Of a stretch of DNA of 64,000 nucleotides, positions 21,390-30,037 are shown piece by piece (positions within the stretch are counted from its first letter, which is position 1; each line of letters starts with the position of its first letter). The notes below the pieces were generated by a model. It was not told the DNA's origin. It was given only the letters and a program-made list of their open reading frames with translations, and did not search any database. Source of the DNA: Fibrobacterota bacterium (lineage in GTDB: Bacteria; Fibrobacterota; Chitinivibrionia; Chitinivibrionales; Chitinispirillaceae); NCBI GenBank assembly GCA_023412475.1, contig JAEYNR010000079.1:223315-287314 (forward strand), read 5' to 3'. Position numbers and translations under genes: made by a program.

Positions 21390-22038
21390 CGGTTTTCTTA
21401 AAGTTTATCTTTTCAGAAATGATCAGACTCTGCTCAATTTGACTGAGAAGTGGTGTGTTTTTGGTTATAGAGGGATAGCGGATTTTTGGCCATATTTTCT
21501 TTTTGATATGTGACTAAGACGCCCCCCCTTGTAGCCAAAATATGGTTCTGCTATCTTTGTTTACCCCAAATAAAAACTGAAACGGCAAGAGTTTACAAAG
21601 TGAATGGATAATTATTCCGTCAAATAATTTAATTATTCAGTCTACTATCCTGATAATGTCCAAACAGAACAAAATTCCAAATCACAATTCTAAAATGTTA
21701 AAAAATTCCAAAATGCTCAAATCCTAAACCGGGGGTTGACCTGACAAGGTGAAAAAGTATTTTTCAAGAGTTTTGGCTAACTGTTCAAGAAAAAAGACTT
21801 TTAGCTCCTCTTTTGTGTGCTTTTTCGATTTTTACCAACCAATACCATCAACTAAAATCAATATCAATATTTGTTTAAAAGGCCAGATTCGCTTATCAGG
21901 GCTTCTGCTTCATGAAAACCGGAAACAGCACTTCCGTAATTTAAGCCTTTTTAAAAGATATGCTTTATAATAATGCCTAATCGTTTGATTTATCAGATGG
22001 TGTTATTAACCTCTGCCGCAAAATACGGGGGGAATTCG
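21390..22038. other. Non-coding gap with imperfect inverted repeat and low-complexity repeat
   Basis: GATAGC-n-CCATATTTT (about 21474-21501) and the complementary AAAATATGG-n-GCTATC (about 21537-21557) can fold into a long imperfect hairpin with an apical CCCCCC. From 21655 to 21728 repeats of AAATTCCAAAAT type occur. No convincing gene or terminator with a T-run was found, and the short frame at 21749-21970 lacks protein-like composition and a start site. Confidence 0.4.
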
Positions 22039-23166
22039 GTGAGAAACCAAAATGGCTCTGCTCTGATCACAGTTCTGATTATCGGAATAGTTGGAATCAT
22101 CATGAGCAGTATTATGTTTAAGTCAACCAGTGTTTCGATAAAACGAACCGCTGATCGCAGAATCGATGTCACTCTGCTTAATATTGCAGAAGCGGGAAAT
22201 GAGCATGCCCTGGCAACGCTAAAATCCGGCCAGATAAGCCCGGTGGCTGATTTAAAAATCCAGGTAGTAGAAGATTCTGACTTTAACGGAGGGGCATATA
22301 CAGTCTGCTGTTCATCTGTAAGCTCATTGGATACTGTATGGCTTTTTTCAGATGCAACCTACCAGAATAAAAGAAAATCGATATTAACCGCTTATGAGGT
22401 CATCTGGGCTTCTTGTGCAGAAGAGGCCTACGATAAAGCGATCGTTGCGGGTGGGTCAATCAGTTGGTCTGGAAACGGATGGCTCAATGCCGGGGTGGCG
22501 GTTGTGCATTGCAATAATTTCTTTTCCATCAACGGTTCCAGCGATATTACAGCCTATATTGTTTCCTGTGGAGGGTTGGAAAGAAAAGGCTCCTGCTCTA
22601 TTTTTGGTGATGTCTGGACTTCCACGATCTCCGAGAAGGGCAGTGGAAGAATTACCGGTGCTAAAAATATCGGAGCGTTTGATACCATACGCATACCTGC
22701 CGTAAACACCACCCCCTATTATGAACATGCAATGGCAAATGGTCAGGTCTACTCCGACAAACACATAAGCGGCTCAGCTTCTTTCCATGTCCCAGGTGGC
22801 GTGATGTGGATAAATGGTAATTTCAAGCGAAGTGGTTCCGGGGATTTTTTTGGCTGTGTGATCGCAACCGGGAACATAGATATTTCCGGAAGTGGCAACT
22901 ATTTTAAAGTAGAGAATTATCCGCTGGCCCTAAGTATCAATGGTAAGATTGATTTCAGCGGAAGCGGTAAAATTCGCGGATTGCTTTTTGCCATGAACGG
23001 GGATTTTGAAAAGACCGGTGGTGGAAATGTTACCGGTTCGATTATCTGCAAAGGGGATCTTAGAAAAACAGGCGGCTGGGATTTATTAACCTATGAGAAA
23101 TCGGTTCCCCAGGCTCCCGGTGTTTCAGGCAATACCTTTACACTGATCAGTTGGAATGAATTGTAG
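22039..23166 (+). CDS. PilX-type pilin-like protein with polymer-forming (bactofilin-like) repeats
   Basis: I place the start at the GTG at 22039 because GGGGGGAA precedes it and the product then begins VRNQNGSALITVLIIGIVGI, the type III signal and hydrophobic helix typical of PilX-like minor pilins. The next 70 residues form a helix followed by a small globular segment. From about residue 155 the protein has repeated strands of the form I-x-x-x-G-S-G-x-x-x-x-G (ISGSASFHVPGGVMWINGNF, IDISGSGNYF, IDFSGSGKIRGLLF, GDFEKTGGGNVTGSIICKGD), a beta-solenoid like bactofilins. It is probably an exported or membrane-anchored protein linked to a pilus or pseudopilus. No other pilus genes are nearby. Confidence 0.65.
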   Translation: MRNQNGSALITVLIIGIVGIIMSSIMFKSTSVSIKRTADRRIDVTLLNIAEAGNEHALATLKSGQISPVADLKIQVVEDSDFNGGAYTVCCSSVSSLDTVWLFSDATYQNKRKSILTAYEVIWASCAEEAYDKAIVAGGSISWSGNGWLNAGVAVVHCNNFFSINGSSDITAYIVSCGGLERKGSCSIFGDVWTSTISEKGSGRITGAKNIGAFDTIRIPAVNTTPYYEHAMANGQVYSDKHISGSASFHVPGGVMWINGNFKRSGSGDFFGCVIATGNIDISGSGNYFKVENYPLALSINGKIDFSGSGKIRGLLFAMNGDFEKTGGGNVTGSIICKGDLRKTGGWDLLTYEKSVPQAPGVSGNTFTLISWNEL

Positions 23167-23171
23167 CAGTG

Positions 23172-23222
23172 TGTGCCTGGCTTGCTTTGGCGGGTTTTGC
23201 CCGGAGCAGCGGCAAAGGCACA
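23172..23222 (+). terminator. Branched hairpin after the PilX-like gene
   Basis: TGTGCCT (23172-23178) pairs with AGGCACA (23216-23222), enclosing TTGCT/AGCAG-like and CGGG/CCCG (23191-23203) stems. It lies six bases after the stop codon. There is no T-run, so it may stabilise the 3' end rather than terminate. Confidence 0.4.
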
Positions 23223-23257
23223 AACGCCAGAGGTGAATTGATTATCTGTAATTTTTT

Positions 23258-23554
23258 TCATCTCTGGGGCACTGGCCACAGGGCGCCTGCCGAATAAACC
23301 CGCATTGAGTCTGTTGTGGAATAAAAAATTCTGGTGCTGAAAATCTGTGCGGTGCTGTAGGTTCCCCTGAACCACAAAAGTGCTTCCTTTCCCTTTTTCC
23401 ATTTTGGAACCACTGGCCTGAAGTTGTCTTCTGATGAATTGGAGGTGACTGCTTCCCACTGCCATGTCTGCCCATTATCAACAGTAATACCTCTCCAGAT
23501 TTCCCGTTTTCCAGCTTTGCTGTTGTCATCACCGGGGTTAAATGGAGAGCTGAC
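23258..23554 (-). pseudogene. C-terminal fragment of a BNR_4 repeat-containing protein
   Basis: One minus-strand frame is open for 98 codons to a TGA at 23258-23260 and begins right after an in-frame TAG at 23555-23557. Its peptide includes WRGITVDNGQTWQWEAVTSN, NFRPVVPKWKKGKEALLWFRG and TYSTAQ. This matches the end of BNR_4-type (sialidase-like beta-propeller) proteins, where W-x-x-x-T-x-N-S-x-x-D-N-x-R-P is followed by P-x-x-x-x-x-x-x-L-W-x-R-G-x-Y. No start codon, ribosome-binding site or upstream propeller repeats exist. It is a remnant of a carbohydrate-active gene that was lost. Confidence 0.6.
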
Positions 23555-23755
23555 CTAAATTCTGTTTGGATCATCGGGAGATAATGCAGTCAGAGGGCAA
23601 AAAAAATATTTCATTTTTGGATTATTTTAAAACGTTTATTGTATTTTAACAGATCGAGTCTGCTTAACCTGGTGGAACACGTTTCCTTTTTAAAAGCAGC
23701 ATTCAATAAAAATCATCCAAAGCGTTTTATTGACAACCCTTTCGGAGCAGGAATT

Positions 23756-24967
23756 ATGATAAAAAAATCATCAAAACTGGATAACGTTCTTTATGATATT
23801 CGGGGGCCGGTTCTGGATGAAGCAAAGCGGCTTGAGGAAGAAGGCTATCAGGTATTAAGACTAAATACCGGAAACCCAGCGCCTTTTGGGCTTTTAGCCC
23901 CTGATGAGGTAATTCGTGATATGATGGTTAATCTCAGCAGCACTCAGGGGTATTCGGACTCCAAAGGCCTTTTCCAGGCACGAAAAGCTATTATGCAGTA
24001 CTGCCAGCAGAAAAAAATCGATGGGGTCGACATTAACGATATATTTGTGGGAAATGGGGTTAGTGAAGTCATTGTCATGTCTATGCAGGCGTTGTTAGAC
24101 AGTGGCGATGAAATACTGGTGCCATCACCAGACTATCCTCTGTGGACTGCTGCAGTAAATCTGGCAGGGGGGACTGCTGTTCACTATATCTGTGATGAAG
24201 AGTCTTTATGGTATCCGGATATCGATGATATAAAGGCAAAAATAACCGGTAATACCAAAGGTATCGTTATCATCAATCCCAACAACCCAACCGGTGCGAC
24301 TTATTCTGAGGAACTGCTTAAAGAGATTGTCGAGATTGCTCGTCAGCATAACCTGATAGTTTTTTCAGATGAAATCTATGACAAGATCCTTTATGATGAC
24401 ACGGTGCATGTATCAACTGCTTCATTGGCCGATGATATTCTGTTTGTTACCTTTAACGGTTTGTCAAAGGCGTATCGCATTGCCGGTTTCAGGGTTGGAT
24501 GGATGATTGTAAGTGGCAATAAACGTATGGCAAAGGATTACCTTGAGGGATTGAACATGCTGGCATCCATGCGACTTTGTAGTAATGTTCCGGGGCAATC
24601 TATTATCCAGACTGCTCTGGGGGGGTATCAGAGTATTTTTGATCTTACCCGGTCTGGTGGACGGTTGCGAGAGCAGCGAGATGTCTGCTATTCTATGATT
24701 ACCCAGATCGATGGTATGAGCTGTGTTAAACCGACTGCAACATTTTATCTTTTCCCGAAACTTGATATCAAGAAGTTTAACATCCACAGTGACGAAAAGT
24801 TCGTGCTTGATCTGCTGCGAAGTGAAAAAATCATGTTGGTTCATGGTACCGGTTTCAACTGGGCACCTCCGGATCATTTCAGAGTCGTGTTTCTGCCCAG
24901 AGTCGATGAGTTAAAAGAGGCGATCGGCAAAATGAATCGTTTTCTGGCAACTTACCAGCAGAAATAA
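23756..24967 (+). CDS. PLP-dependent class I/II aminotransferase (AlaA-like)
   Basis: The start is the ATG at 23756, preceded by GGAGCAGGAATT; the longer frame upstream has no site. The 403-residue product contains YDIRGPVLDEAKRLEEEGYQ, LRLNTGNPAPFGL, NPNNPTGATYSEELL, SDEIYDKILYDD, and the PLP-lysine segment NGLSKAYRIAGFRVGW. These fit the alanine/glutamate-pyruvate transaminases of the AlaA type. It probably links pyruvate or 2-oxo acids to amino acid pools. It is convergent with the lipid-type gene cluster, with 33 bases between stops, so no functional link with that cluster is implied. All active-site motifs appear intact. Confidence 0.88.
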   Translation: MIKKSSKLDNVLYDIRGPVLDEAKRLEEEGYQVLRLNTGNPAPFGLLAPDEVIRDMMVNLSSTQGYSDSKGLFQARKAIMQYCQQKKIDGVDINDIFVGNGVSEVIVMSMQALLDSGDEILVPSPDYPLWTAAVNLAGGTAVHYICDEESLWYPDIDDIKAKITGNTKGIVIINPNNPTGATYSEELLKEIVEIARQHNLIVFSDEIYDKILYDDTVHVSTASLADDILFVTFNGLSKAYRIAGFRVGWMIVSGNKRMAKDYLEGLNMLASMRLCSNVPGQSIIQTALGGYQSIFDLTRSGGRLREQRDVCYSMITQIDGMSCVKPTATFYLFPKLDIKKFNIHSDEKFVLDLLRSEKIMLVHGTGFNWAPPDHFRVVFLPRVDELKEAIGKMNRFLATYQQK

Positions 24968-25000
24968 TTTCGAGCACATTCTCTAAACGGGTAAGAATAT

Positions 25001-26446
25001 TTACTGTTTCTGCATTATAGTCAGAAAAGTAATGTACCCGTTATAGATGGAGTTCCAGACACCACCACCGGGTTTCCCCCAATGACCAGTCTGAAAGAGA
25101 TTAGGTAGATGGGTTGTTGAGGGAATTTTGGCTTCACCGTAGATCTGATTGGTGTTTTCGAATCCGTAGAGAGCGCCATCGGTATTTGATGTATACCGTT
25201 CGAAAGTGGCTGGAGAGCCGGTTTCAATCAGTTCAATGTGTTTTTTCAGACTAGGGAAGAGAGCTTCTGCTTCTGAGAGCATCTTTTCTGCGAATACCTT
25301 TTTGTCCTGTTTCCATTGGGATGAGAAGGATTTCTGGATATAATAAAGAATTGTCAATGTATGGTCTTCATCTGAGGTTCTGGGGTGCAGAAAGAGCAAG
25401 TGATCGATATCCGAGGAGCGGTTATTGACTATACGGTCATAGATGCGATCATCATCGTTATCAGAAAAGTGGAAATGAATGTTATTGGGAATAAGATCAG
25501 ATGTAGACGTGTTCAGTCCCAGATAAAGTGCAACTGCGGAGAATGAGGTTTTTAGGTTATTAAGTCTGCGTAACCAGATTTTATTGCGTATTGAAAGATC
25601 TATGAGATGATTATGCAGAATATACGGGCTTAGATTGGAGAGAAAAAGGTCAGCCGAGATAACCTCGCCGGAGCTTAGAGTCAGTTCAGTTATTTTCGTC
25701 CCCTGATTTTTTAATCCAGTCACTTCTGACTTGGTGCGTATTTCTCCTCCATTTGAGGTAATGACCGATGCCAGGGCATTTGCAAGGGTTCCGAATCCGC
25801 CTTTCAGATAATGGGAGCCTTCCAAGGCATGTACTATAAACATCAACACATAATACATTACAGGCGCTTTTGACGGAGGGTTGCTTCCGTAGGGCCACTG
25901 TGAGTAGAAAGCCCGCAAAAGATTTTGATCGTCAAGAAATGAGCAGAGGTAATCTTTATAGGACTGGTTTAGGTGCTGATGGACAAAATCCCGGTAATAG
26001 CTACTTTCTTCAAGTGAGCCCTGAAGAATCGGGGTTATGAATGCATCGTAAATTTGGCGCATCTCATCGAGGAGATTTGTGATCTGCTGCTTCTGGTTTG
26101 GAAAAACTGAATGCATCTTTGATTTGATATCATTGTACCACACGGGCATGGTGAAAGAGTAATCGGACCATTGGGCATGATACATGGAGGGTAATTCCAG
26201 CGGAGTTAGCTGCTGGTCGACTCCCAGTTGGCGTAGAAGGTTCATGATCAGACCGTTGGTGCCCAGAGGAACTGAGTGCACAGCCGATTCGAAAAGGTAT
26301 TTTTTCCTTTTGAAGGAGTGGGTGTAGCCACCGATTTGGTAATGCTTTTCTAAAACTAAAACCTTCATTCCCTGTTTTGCCAGAAATGCTCCACAAGTAA
26401 GACCAGCTATGCCGGAACCTAAAACTGCAACATCGAAATCGGCCAA
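25001..26446 (-). CDS. CrtI/CrtISO/RetSat-family FAD-dependent oxidoreductase
   Basis: The 481-residue protein opens with the dinucleotide motif VLGSGIAGLTCGAFLAKQGM ending in VLVLEKH and has the phytoene-desaturase-type continuation GGYTHSFKRKKYLFE. The C-terminus ends LFQTGHWGKPGGGVWNSIYN, the FAD-contact segment of carotenoid isomerases and retinol saturases. Family members desaturate, saturate or isomerise conjugated polyene chains. No carotenoid synthesis genes are nearby; instead it is the last gene after acyl carrier protein, ketosynthases, FabZ and FabG. A gap of 312 bases with a hairpin separates it from the ACP gene, so it could have its own promoter. It probably modifies an ACP- or lipid-bound polyene. 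Confidence 0.82.
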   Translation of the reverse strand: MADFDVAVLGSGIAGLTCGAFLAKQGMKVLVLEKHYQIGGYTHSFKRKKYLFESAVHSVPLGTNGLIMNLLRQLGVDQQLTPLELPSMYHAQWSDYSFTMPVWYNDIKSKMHSVFPNQKQQITNLLDEMRQIYDAFITPILQGSLEESSYYRDFVHQHLNQSYKDYLCSFLDDQNLLRAFYSQWPYGSNPPSKAPVMYYVLMFIVHALEGSHYLKGGFGTLANALASVITSNGGEIRTKSEVTGLKNQGTKITELTLSSGEVISADLFLSNLSPYILHNHLIDLSIRNKIWLRRLNNLKTSFSAVALYLGLNTSTSDLIPNNIHFHFSDNDDDRIYDRIVNNRSSDIDHLLFLHPRTSDEDHTLTILYYIQKSFSSQWKQDKKVFAEKMLSEAEALFPSLKKHIELIETGSPATFERYTSNTDGALYGFENTNQIYGEAKIPSTTHLPNLFQTGHWGKPGGGVWNSIYNGYITFLTIMQKQ

Positions 26447-26758
26447 AAAAAATACCTCAGTGGTTTTAAGTTATTAATATTGTCAGCAAGTATTCTGGAA
26501 ATTGAGCAGTTGCTATAATTTCTTCTAATACAGTTATTCACCTGAGAAAAGTTAAGAAATGGATTTCTGGTGAATCTGACTCAGGTTAAGTAAGCCTAAC
26601 AAAAATACATAATAAAAGCCGTCTAAAGCTATAGCGTTATAATACGAAGCCTTATCCCTGGCTCGGATGACAGACTAAGGAGTTTTCGCAGTAATAAAAA
26701 TAAGGGAGAAGATTGCGGCAGCCGTTTCGGAGCCGCAATAAATATGGAAATGAACTTA
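26447..26758 (-). other. 312-base gap inside the lipid operon, with hairpin 26712-26739
   Basis: ATTGCGGC (26712-26719) pairs with GCCGCAAT (26732-26739), 20 bases past the acyl carrier protein stop on the minus strand. There is no T-run. The remainder is AT-rich without a gene. The gap could hold an internal promoter for the CrtI-like gene, but no element is clear. Confidence 0.45.
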
Positions 26759-27013
26759 TCAGGCAGAAAGATATTTCTGGACAGTATCGGTACATTTATT
26801 GATGGTTGTAATGTTTGGAAATTCAGATTCAGGGATGCTAACGCCGAATTTCTTCTCCATAGTGGCCAGAACCTCTAAAAGAGCCATTGAATCTAAACCC
26901 ATATCTTTCACAAAATTGGCATCATCGGTGATGGCACTTTCATCAATATCCATATCTTCTGCGATTTCGGTAATCAGTTCAGTTACGCTATTTTTTATTT
27001 CGTCTCTCTCCAT
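26759..27013 (-). CDS. Acyl carrier protein
   Basis: The 84-residue acidic protein has the phosphopantetheine site GLDSMALLEVLATMEKKFGV, with Ser in the DSM triplet at about residue 41 followed by the recognition helix. Flanking helices (VTELITEIAEDMDIDES at the start; TVQKYLSA at the end) fit the ACP fold. It lies 40 bases from the ketosynthase pair and is therefore probably dedicated to this pathway, not the housekeeping AcpP. The DSM triplet in place of the DSL of AcpP also points to a specialised ACP, as in type II polyketide and aryl polyene systems. Confidence 0.92.
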   Translation of the reverse strand: MERDEIKNSVTELITEIAEDMDIDESAITDDANFVKDMGLDSMALLEVLATMEKKFGVSIPESEFPNITTINKCTDTVQKYLSA

Positions 27014-27053
27014 TTATCAACTCCTCACAGGCTTGAGGTTATAAATTATTAGT

Positions 27054-28265
27054 TTATGATTTGCGATTTTTTAGAATTATTGCACTACAATTACCATCAC
27101 AGGAAACTGATGTTACCATGGAGATGGTAGATTCTTTCTTAATAGTATTAAACACGACTGGTAGATCGTGAAGAGTTTTGTAAGCAGTTGCATTTCCGCT
27201 GATAGTACCATTTTTAAGATCAGAGAGGGCACATGCGGTTACAATTGCACCCGAGGCTCCGTAGCACTCACCAGTGAGGGATTTATAAGTAGTGATTGGA
27301 GTCTTATTTCCAAAAACTTCTTTTAAAGCAGCGGCTTCAACTGAATCGCTGCGTAAGTTTCCGTTTGCAGAAGAGGCAACAAAGTCGATATCTTCGGGGT
27401 TTATCTGGGCCTGTTGGCAAGCGGTTTTAAAGACGGTGGCAGCAGTTTCAGCACTAGGTGCATTGCCAAAGGCGGCTTCTGGTTCGAACCCATTTGCAGT
27501 GCCAATGATTTCAGCCTGGATTTGAGCGCCCCGCTGTTTTGCAGCTTCCTCTGTTTCCAGATGAAACAACGCGCAACCTTCTCCTACAACTATACCGTCA
27601 CTGTCGATGGCGAAGGGGCGGGTATTTGAAGAGGGGGAAAGAAGACCAGTTCTGCTTAATCCCAGAAGACTATAGTAGCTGACCTCTTCGAGACCACCAG
27701 CAATGATTCTTTCGATATAGCCTCTTTGAATGTAATCGAAAGCATAGATTAGAGCATCGATTCCGGAGTTAAAACCTGTAGCTATGGTTGCGCTGAGGTT
27801 TTTTACATCAAAGCGGATATTAGAGTTGCCAGTAGGAGAATTAATGACTGTATTTGCGAAGGCCTGTGGATTAACGGAGTTGACCCCGTTAACGATGGAA
27901 TCGCTAAGGAAATCACCGATACTTTGTACACTTCCAAAGGCGGTGCCCACACAGATTCCAGGCCGGTTCTGTTCATCCAGTGATTCGATTGCTTCTTTAA
28001 GCCCTATTTCAAACGTACCAAGAAGCAGCTTGGTTGCATTGTCTTTTGTACGCAGACCTTTTTTTCCCAGTACTGCTACAGGATCAAAATCACGAATTTC
28101 AAGACATTGAATCTCTTTTTCAAACTGATGAAATTCGTAGTCTTTTACAGTTACTTTTGAGGGTGGTAGAGCCATAGTTGCAGGAATATTGCTAAAACCC
28201 ACTCCCAAAGCACTGATAGTTCCTACATCGGTTATTACAATTCTTCTGGATTGCATGCTTGACAT
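27054..28265 (-). CDS. Ketosynthase homologue lacking all three catalytic residues (chain-length-factor-like)
   Basis: The 403-residue protein has the KAS fold throughout (VITDVGTISALGVG, GICVGTAFGSVQ, YSLLGLSRTGLLSPSS, IVVGEGCALFHLE). At the active site the nucleophile position reads LSATIATGFNSG, with Ile161 where the TAC-x-x-G cysteine should be. The first histidine segment is SSANGNLRSD instead of SAHGTGT, and the second is LTGECYGASGA instead of LGHTxGAAG. Cys, His and His are thus all lost. In type II polyketide and aryl polyene systems such proteins (KS-beta/CLF, ApeC type) pair with an active ketosynthase and control chain length. The catalytic partner ends two bases upstream, so a heterodimer is very likely. 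Confidence 0.88.
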   Translation of the reverse strand: MSSMQSRRIVITDVGTISALGVGFSNIPATMALPPSKVTVKDYEFHQFEKEIQCLEIRDFDPVAVLGKKGLRTKDNATKLLLGTFEIGLKEAIESLDEQNRPGICVGTAFGSVQSIGDFLSDSIVNGVNSVNPQAFANTVINSPTGNSNIRFDVKNLSATIATGFNSGIDALIYAFDYIQRGYIERIIAGGLEEVSYYSLLGLSRTGLLSPSSNTRPFAIDSDGIVVGEGCALFHLETEEAAKQRGAQIQAEIIGTANGFEPEAAFGNAPSAETAATVFKTACQQAQINPEDIDFVASSANGNLRSDSVEAAALKEVFGNKTPITTYKSLTGECYGASGAIVTACALSDLKNGTISGNATAYKTLHDLPVVFNTIKKESTISMVTSVSCDGNCSAIILKNRKS

Positions 28266-28266
28266 C

Positions 28267-29493
28267 TTATCCTTTAAATTTTCTGAGGACTAGTGAAGAG
28301 GTGTTTCCAGCAAAAGCATACGCATTGGAGATAACCGTATCCAGCTTCATCTCACGGGCTTGGTTTGGAATATAATCAAGATCGCATTCGGGATCGGGCT
28401 CCTGGTAATTGATAGTGGGGAGGGCGATTCCTTTTTCGATCATTAATGCGCATGCTGCAGCTTCGATAGCAGATGCAGCGCCCATTGTGTGTCCAAGCAT
28501 AGATTTAATAGAAGAAACCGGGGTGCTCTTGGCTTTGTCTCCCAGAACGGTTTTTACAATCAGTGTTTCAGACTTATCATTCTCTCCGGTACCAGTCCCG
28601 TGAGCACTGATATAGTCGATATCTTCAATGGAAATTCCGGAGTTGTGAACTGATCTTTTCAGGGAGATAATTCCACCGGAGCCTGAGGGATCGGGGATGG
28701 TCATTTTAAAGGCATCACAGCCCAGACCGTAACCTGGAATTTCTGCATATATATGTGCGCCGCGGGCCAAAGCGCGCTCTAACTTTTCAATAACAAGCAC
28801 TGCCGCGCCCTCACTGACAGCCATGCCTGCACGGTTGAGATCGAATGGTCTGACTATATCAGGGGTGGTTGCCAACAGACGGTTAAATCCTGTGAAAGCG
28901 ATTCCAGAAAAAGGGTCGCTCCCTCCTGCAATAACAACATCGGCTTTATTCAGTTTAATGAGGTCAAAAGCGTATCCGATAGCATAATTACCAGCGGCAC
29001 AAGCTGTTGGAATCATCATGTGCGGACCCTTGATCCCAAATTTGCGAGCTACATTTGCAGGAATTGAGCCACAAGGATATTGTCTGGGAAGCTCCCGGGG
29101 GATCTGCTGCGGGTCACTGGTTTGATATTTTATATTGATCCCTTTTTCAAGAATTTGTGGCTCTCCCATGGTAGTGCCCATGCTGACAGCCGTTCTGAAG
29201 GGATTTAGTTTTGCCCATTCGATGCCAGAATCTTCGATGGCCATCATCGTTGCAGCTACTGCAAACTGGCTCGAACGACCCATGCGATTAATTTCCTGTT
29301 GGGAGAGAAAATCGGTGGGATTAAAATCTAAAACCTCTCCACCAGTTTTTGTCCGGAATTCTGTGGGATCGAAGGTCTTAAGCGGGCGAACGCCGTTTTC
29401 ACCATTGACTGCGGCTTGCCAAAATTTCTGGGCCCCGGTACCTATTGGGGTAACAAGGCCTAATCCAGTAATTACAACTCTATTTTCGCTCAT
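28267..29493 (-). CDS. Catalytic beta-ketoacyl-ACP synthase (FabF/KS-alpha type)
   Basis: The 408-residue protein has an intact catalytic triad: PTACAAGNYAIG (Cys165), ISAHGTGTGENDKSET and SMLGHTMGAASAIEAA (both His). VVITGLGLVTPIG and GTTMGEP support the KAS II family. It condenses malonyl-ACP with a growing acyl chain. The next gene encodes a ketosynthase homologue without these residues and is separated by one base, so they are likely subunits of one KS/CLF condensing enzyme. Presence of FabZ and FabG but no enoyl reductase in the operon suggests that double bonds are kept, as in polyene synthesis. The length is normal. Confidence 0.92.
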   Translation of the reverse strand: MSENRVVITGLGLVTPIGTGAQKFWQAAVNGENGVRPLKTFDPTEFRTKTGGEVLDFNPTDFLSQQEINRMGRSSQFAVAATMMAIEDSGIEWAKLNPFRTAVSMGTTMGEPQILEKGINIKYQTSDPQQIPRELPRQYPCGSIPANVARKFGIKGPHMMIPTACAAGNYAIGYAFDLIKLNKADVVIAGGSDPFSGIAFTGFNRLLATTPDIVRPFDLNRAGMAVSEGAAVLVIEKLERALARGAHIYAEIPGYGLGCDAFKMTIPDPSGSGGIISLKRSVHNSGISIEDIDYISAHGTGTGENDKSETLIVKTVLGDKAKSTPVSSIKSMLGHTMGAASAIEAAACALMIEKGIALPTINYQEPDPECDLDYIPNQAREMKLDTVISNAYAFAGNTSSLVLRKFKG

Positions 29494-29582
29494 ATTTTGA
29501 TTCTATCCCGAAATGGGACTTTTATTAAAAAGAATGGTAAATATAGTTAATTAGGAAAATAAAAACAAATTGCTTATTTGCT

Positions 29583-30020
29583 TTATTTTTCTTTGCGCAT
29601 TCCGAACATAAGTTCGCCCTTGGCGACAAGTTTACCGTTGACAGTGGATCTGGCAGTAACCATGGAGCTCTCTCCCATCAGTTTATCAATACTTACAGTG
29701 GTAATCAACTGATCTCCAGGGGTTACCGGCTGCATGAATGAAACTTTTGAGACTTTACCCAGAAAGTAGACCGCATTCTTATCTAGCCCACCGCTGGATT
29801 TAGAAAGCAGAAAACAGGATGCCTGAGCCATATTTTCAATAATATAAACTCCGGGAAATACAGGTTTATCAGGAAAGTGACCCTGGAACTGCGATTCGTT
29901 TATGCTAACATTTTTTAAAACTGTAACTGACTGATTCGGATCAAATTCAATGACCCTATCAATCAGCAGAAACGGGTACCTGTGTGGTACGTTTTTCATT
30001 ATTTCACAAATATCGAACAT
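29583..30020 (-). CDS. FabZ-like 3-hydroxyacyl-ACP dehydratase
   Basis: The 145-residue protein has the hotdog catalytic elements PHRYPFLLIDRVIEFD (catalytic His) and FQGHFPDKPVFPGVYIIENM followed by AQASCFLL (catalytic Glu in place at the IEN position). These match FabZ, which dehydrates 3-hydroxyacyl-ACP to trans-2-enoyl-ACP. It is between FabG and the ketosynthase genes, each 17-90 bases away. An operon-linked copy, separate from a lipid A/fatty acid operon (no lpxA, lpxD or accA here), points to a dedicated pathway. The start ATG has GGAGCTC upstream, a fair ribosome-binding site. Confidence 0.9.
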   Translation of the reverse strand: MFDICEIMKNVPHRYPFLLIDRVIEFDPNQSVTVLKNVSINESQFQGHFPDKPVFPGVYIIENMAQASCFLLSKSSGGLDKNAVYFLGKVSKVSFMQPVTPGDQLITTVSIDKLMGESSMVTARSTVNGKLVAKGELMFGMRKEK

Positions 30021-30037
30021 GAGAGCTCCATTATTAT

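Noticed and set aside
21749..21970. A 73-residue plus-strand gene before the PilX-like gene
   Set aside because: GTG start without a ribosome-binding site, no recognisable motif, and composition like that of the AT-rich spacer.
23091..23574. Two other open frames on the minus strand over the BNR_4 remnant
   Set aside because: They overlap the frame with clear BNR_4 signature and are out of phase with it; they are shadows of it and of the PilX-like gene.
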